Below are positions 61,365-64,000 of a stretch of DNA of 64,000 nt, one piece after another. The notes beneath the pieces were generated by a model. It saw only the letters and a list, made by a program, of their open reading frames with translations, had not been told where the DNA came from and did not search any database. Positions within the stretch are counted from its first letter, which is position 1, and every line of letters begins with the position of its first letter. Source of the DNA: Symbiodinium microadriaticum (taxonomy: Eukaryota > Sar > Dinophyceae > Suessiales > Symbiodiniaceae). A program made the position numbers and the translations under genes. The stretch spans positions 128,339 to 192,338 of the forward strand of contig LSRX01000764.1 of the NCBI GenBank assembly GCA_001939145.1, read 5' to 3'.

Positions 61365-61485
61365 GAGACTCCAAAACCCCCTCATGAATTGCGAGATATA
61401 CCTTTAGCCTATAGTGATATCAGGGTTCCCACAAGAGTTTAAGGGAGATTCCTTACACAAGGGGGGGATCTTCAGGCTCTCCTCA
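61365..61485. mobile_element. MITE-G copy, diverged
   Basis: AGAGACTCCAAAACCCCCTC at the left, GGAGATTCCTTACACAAGG inside and a weak right end CAGGCTCTCCTC. Confidence 0.62.
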
Positions 61486-61611
61486 TATCGCCCTATCAAG
61501 GCCCGGAGTTTGCTACCACATCTTCTCGGCGCAGAGGCCGATGATGTTTCTGAGGTTTAGGGTTTAGGGTTCAGGAGTTTTCCTGTCAGAGAGCTTTCTG
61601 GAAATCTAGGG

Positions 61612-61877
61612 TAGCTCTCTACATTCGGATCCCTGTTTAGGGTCAGAGATCTTTCTGGGGATTTGGGGCAGTTCTCTAAGTTAGGATCCCCGTTTAGGGT
61701 TATTTTTTGCAAGGGTGCCGTACTATTCTAAACCCTAAACCCCAAAACCCTAAACCCCAAACCCTAAGCCCTAAACCATAAACCCAAAACCCTAAACCCC
61801 AAACCCTAAACCCCAAACCCTAAACCCTAAATCCTAAATCCTAACCGAACAAGGGACCCTAATTTAAAGAGCTACCC
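61612..61877. mobile_element. MITE-B with a telomeric tract inserted in its core
   Basis: A partial left end (GGGTAGCTCTCTACATTCGG) is followed by a second (GGCAGTTCTCTAAGTTAGG) and the core AGGGTGCCGTACTATT at 61,710-61,726. Then about 115 bp of CCCTAAA, then the expected right arm GGGACCCTAATTTAAAGAGC then TACCC. Confidence 0.88.
61727..61845 (-). repeat. ITR-C inside MITE-B
   Basis: CTAAACCCTAAACCCC and variants, about 115 bp, lying between the core and right arm of the element. Confidence 0.93.
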
Positions 61878-61939
61878 AAGAAGTGTCGAGGTCTTAGGGG
61901 CCAGGTCTTCAGAGTCGATGTTCTGCTTGTAGTAGGGGT

Positions 61940-62158
61940 GGTGTTTAGGGTTTAAGGGTTCGGGGCAGTTTTGGGTTTAGGGTTTAGGGGAGTTTTGGGT
62001 TTAGGGTTTAGGGCAGTTTTGGGTTTAGGGTTTAGGGCAGTTTTGGGTTTAGGGTTTAGGGCAGTTTAGGAGTTTAGGGTTTAGGGCAGTTTAGCGTTTA
62101 GGGGTTTAGGGCAGTTTACGGGTTGGAGGTCTAGGGTTTGGGTTTAGGGTTTAGGGTG
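61940..62158 (+). repeat. 24-bp higher-order telomeric repeat
   Basis: Six to seven units of CAGTTTTGGGTTTAGGG plus TTTAGGG: three heptamer-like words and a CAGT insert. The later units shorten to CAGTTTAGG. Confidence 0.94.
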
Positions 62159-62485
62159 AGGGTAGTGCCCGTTGCAGACGTCCAGGACTTGTAAAGACCA
62201 TGGGTAGCTAGTCTTCTCGGGCTCGTTCACGACATGAGCCTCGTGGTGGCTCGAACATAGGCCCAGGGCATCCTTTTAGGTGCTTTGGGTTTGGGCCGTA
62301 GAGTCTGAAACCCTTGCATCCTAAACACCTTTTTCCAATCCGGTGTCTATATCTAAATTAATGGGACCTGCTTTGGGCTATGCGGAGACCTCTCTATCTC
62401 TTGCCTCGTTTGCTGAGCATCCTCTGTCCGTGCTGCATATCGTTGCTATGCCCGTGAAGTCCTGAATCGCTAGGGTTTGGGGTTC

Positions 62486-62529
62486 CTAAACCCTAAACCT
62501 TAAACCCTAAACCCTAAGGGTTTAGGGTA
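62486..62529. repeat. ITR-C / ITR-G direct inversion
   Basis: CCTAAACCCTAAACCTTAAA and CCCTAAACCC lead straight into CTAAGGGTTTAGGG with no spacer. Confidence 0.92.
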
Positions 62530-62654
62530 ACCGCTCTACCGGGTTTGAAGTTCGGGCCAGACACAGCATAAGCGCACAAACAGTGGTAGTCTTCCACTTA
62601 CAACCATGTCAAGGAGGATAGCCTTCGAAGAACGATGGCTTGTCCTGGTGCCAA

Positions 62655-62785
62655 CCATCACCTTAATCACCTTCATCATCATTCTCGTCATTATCATCAG
62701 TATTATCTTAATCACCGTCACTGGTCATCAGCACCATCTTCATCATCATCAGCAGCATCGTCATCACCATGACCATCGTTACTAC
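62655..62785. repeat. Imperfect (CAT)n triplet block
   Basis: ATCACC/ATCATC/CATCAT runs. Both ORFs across it (62,536-62,721 minus; 62,606-62,794 plus) are Ile/Met/His-rich artefacts. Confidence 0.88.
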
Positions 62786-62789
62786 GATT

Positions 62790-64000
62790 CCTGAATCTAG
62801 CCGGATTCAAGTTCTAACGCTGTCTGCTTCTCATTTCTTGAATACGCGGAAGTAGGAGCATCTGTGTATGCTCGGACGGCAGCTGGATCATAACATCACC
62901 TCGCATGCAAGCTTGATATCAGACTGTCGCTGGTTGTAGCGAGTGCACACATCGCATCCACGATCTTGACGCAAAGGTTTCTTTCCCCGTTCCGGACCCC
63001 GACTCCTCCTGTCTCGTAACCAGGCTGCACATTGCTCTTTCTGAATCTTGCTCGAGCAAGAATGCCTGAACTCTCACTTGGTCATCTTGTACATTCTGAG
63101 CGTTGCTATTGTTCGCCCCAGTGTGCAGTTGGTAATTCCGGAAATAGTACTGAAGACAACGTCGCCAGCCTGGCACCTTCGCACAACTTTTGGCGGCCGA
63201 TCACACAACTCCGATGCAATCTCATGCACGTTGCTTGGGTTCTGCCTGCCTGCCTCGAACACTACGATCCCCGCAGATCTTCCATGAGCATGCCAGCGCG
63301 CTACTTAGGCTTCGAAAATGTCTTAGCGGCAATCGGCGAATGGGCCTCTGATCGGTATGCATTTCTCGCATAGGCATGGTGCATGGAGCCACCCAACAAA
63401 ATTTGTATCCTTTGGTGAGCACTCGGGAGCATGAGTTGATTCACATGCCTACTCTGTATATCCATGTATATCCCAATATTTGTTGATTGCAACGATCAGC
63501 TTCACCTGGGATTGGTCGGTAACCATCACGCGCTGAGGTATCGAAAGGCGACTGCGTGAGCGGCTGTCTGCAAAACAGTGGCTGATGAAGCACTGCAGCT
63601 ATCGTATTCGCAGCTTAAACAGTGAACCCCAAAATGCCCGAAAGGTTTCGAACTGCGAGCTAGACCATGGACCCTCAAAACAGCAGCAATGCCACAACCC
63701 CCGCCAGGGCAGCTCTGCTCGACGCACACCGGCCACCCGAAATGCTCCGTTCCGTGACTGATTCGAGTTTAGTGAATTCGGTTGTTCGTGAAAGTTTACG
63801 TTTTCGAAATGGAGGGTTGTCATTCCGGATGTGATGCTCACTTTGGCCTGTCGCCTTTGTCAGGCACCATGGGCACTATAGTAGTGCAAAATGAAGCTCA
63901 GGTTCCGCCCTGGATGATGTTTGCCCTGGCCTTAACCTTCTATGGGGGCGGCTCGGATTGAGGCTGTTGTTCGTTAGACCGTTATTAGACAAAACATGAA
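62790..64000. other. ITR-free island to the window end, about 1.2 kb
   Basis: No telomeric words, MITE or microsatellite. ORFs overlap on both strands: + 63,032-63,373 (113 codons), - 62,919-63,176 (85), + 63,048-63,287 (79), - 63,599-63,841 (80). With 25.5-27.7 kb this is the likeliest place for real exons, possibly continuing past the window. I recognise no domain and cannot choose a strand. Confidence 0.35.

Overview
The window looks like repeat-dominated nuclear DNA of a eukaryote. It has no operons, no Shine-Dalgarno-spaced ORFs and no dense coding. Instead it holds hundreds of short tracts of the telomere heptamer TTTAGGG / CCCTAAA, mostly degenerate, in both orientations from end to end. 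That heptamer is the telomere repeat of plants, most green algae, dinoflagellates and chromerids. The sequence alone does not decide among these. Together with abundant microsatellites and very low gene density, I lean towards a large, repeat-rich algal or dinoflagellate-type genome. The left edge starts inside a CCCTAAA tract, but that tract is degenerate and ends within 400 bases, so it is probably another interstitial tract rather than a chromosome end.

Three sequence classes alternate. (1) Interstitial telomeric repeats (ITRs), called ITR-C where CCCTAAA is on the + strand and ITR-G where TTTAGGG is. They are 20 to about 400 bp long and occur roughly every 300-600 bp; several form higher-order repeats. 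(2) About ten families of short (80-180 bp), mostly palindromic, non-coding MITE-like elements, named here A to J: A (ends like GTTGATGATATAAATCC), B (GGGTAGTTCTCTAAATTAGG), C (TGTAGGGGCCTTAATAATTA), D (TACTTGGAGGATCATGGGAC), E (GGGTAGGTAACCTTCAACC), F (CTAGGACCCAGAGTAGG), G (CCCAGAGACTCCAA), H (CCCAAAGGCTCCATGTACC), I (CCTTAAGGGTCCAAAGG) and J (TATGGGAGTTTCCGAAA). None encodes a transposase here, so all would be non-autonomous. (3) Microsatellites and minisatellites, among them a 380 bp (CT)n tract, CTA/CTG/GTC triplet blocks, ATAC/ATGT and GATA tetranucleotides, and a TATTC pentanucleotide.

Protein-coding content is nearly nil. The one segment I accept as coding-derived is a coiled-coil fragment at about 55,341-55,720. 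It is broken by two frame changes and ends where a family I element is inserted. A few ITR-poor islands (about 6.34-6.72, 15.08-15.56, 25.55-27.7, 50.6-51.1, 58.5-59.45, 60.06-60.43 and 62.8-64.0 kb) may hold exons, but their ORFs are no longer than chance would give.

The most interesting pattern is the link between classes 1 and 2. ITR tracts sit inside or exactly at the ends of the palindromic elements (1,246; 1,601; 7,093; 32,625; 43,228; 43,787; 61,031; 61,726). Several are flanked by direct duplications of the interrupted sequence (233/369; 1,584/1,726; 7,071/7,112; 15,660/15,688; 58,088/58,148). This fits a model in which palindromic elements are break-prone and breaks are patched with telomeric sequence. 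A mobile element carrying telomere-like sequence is the main alternative. Family and boundary calls were made by eye, so end coordinates are good to a few bases at best.
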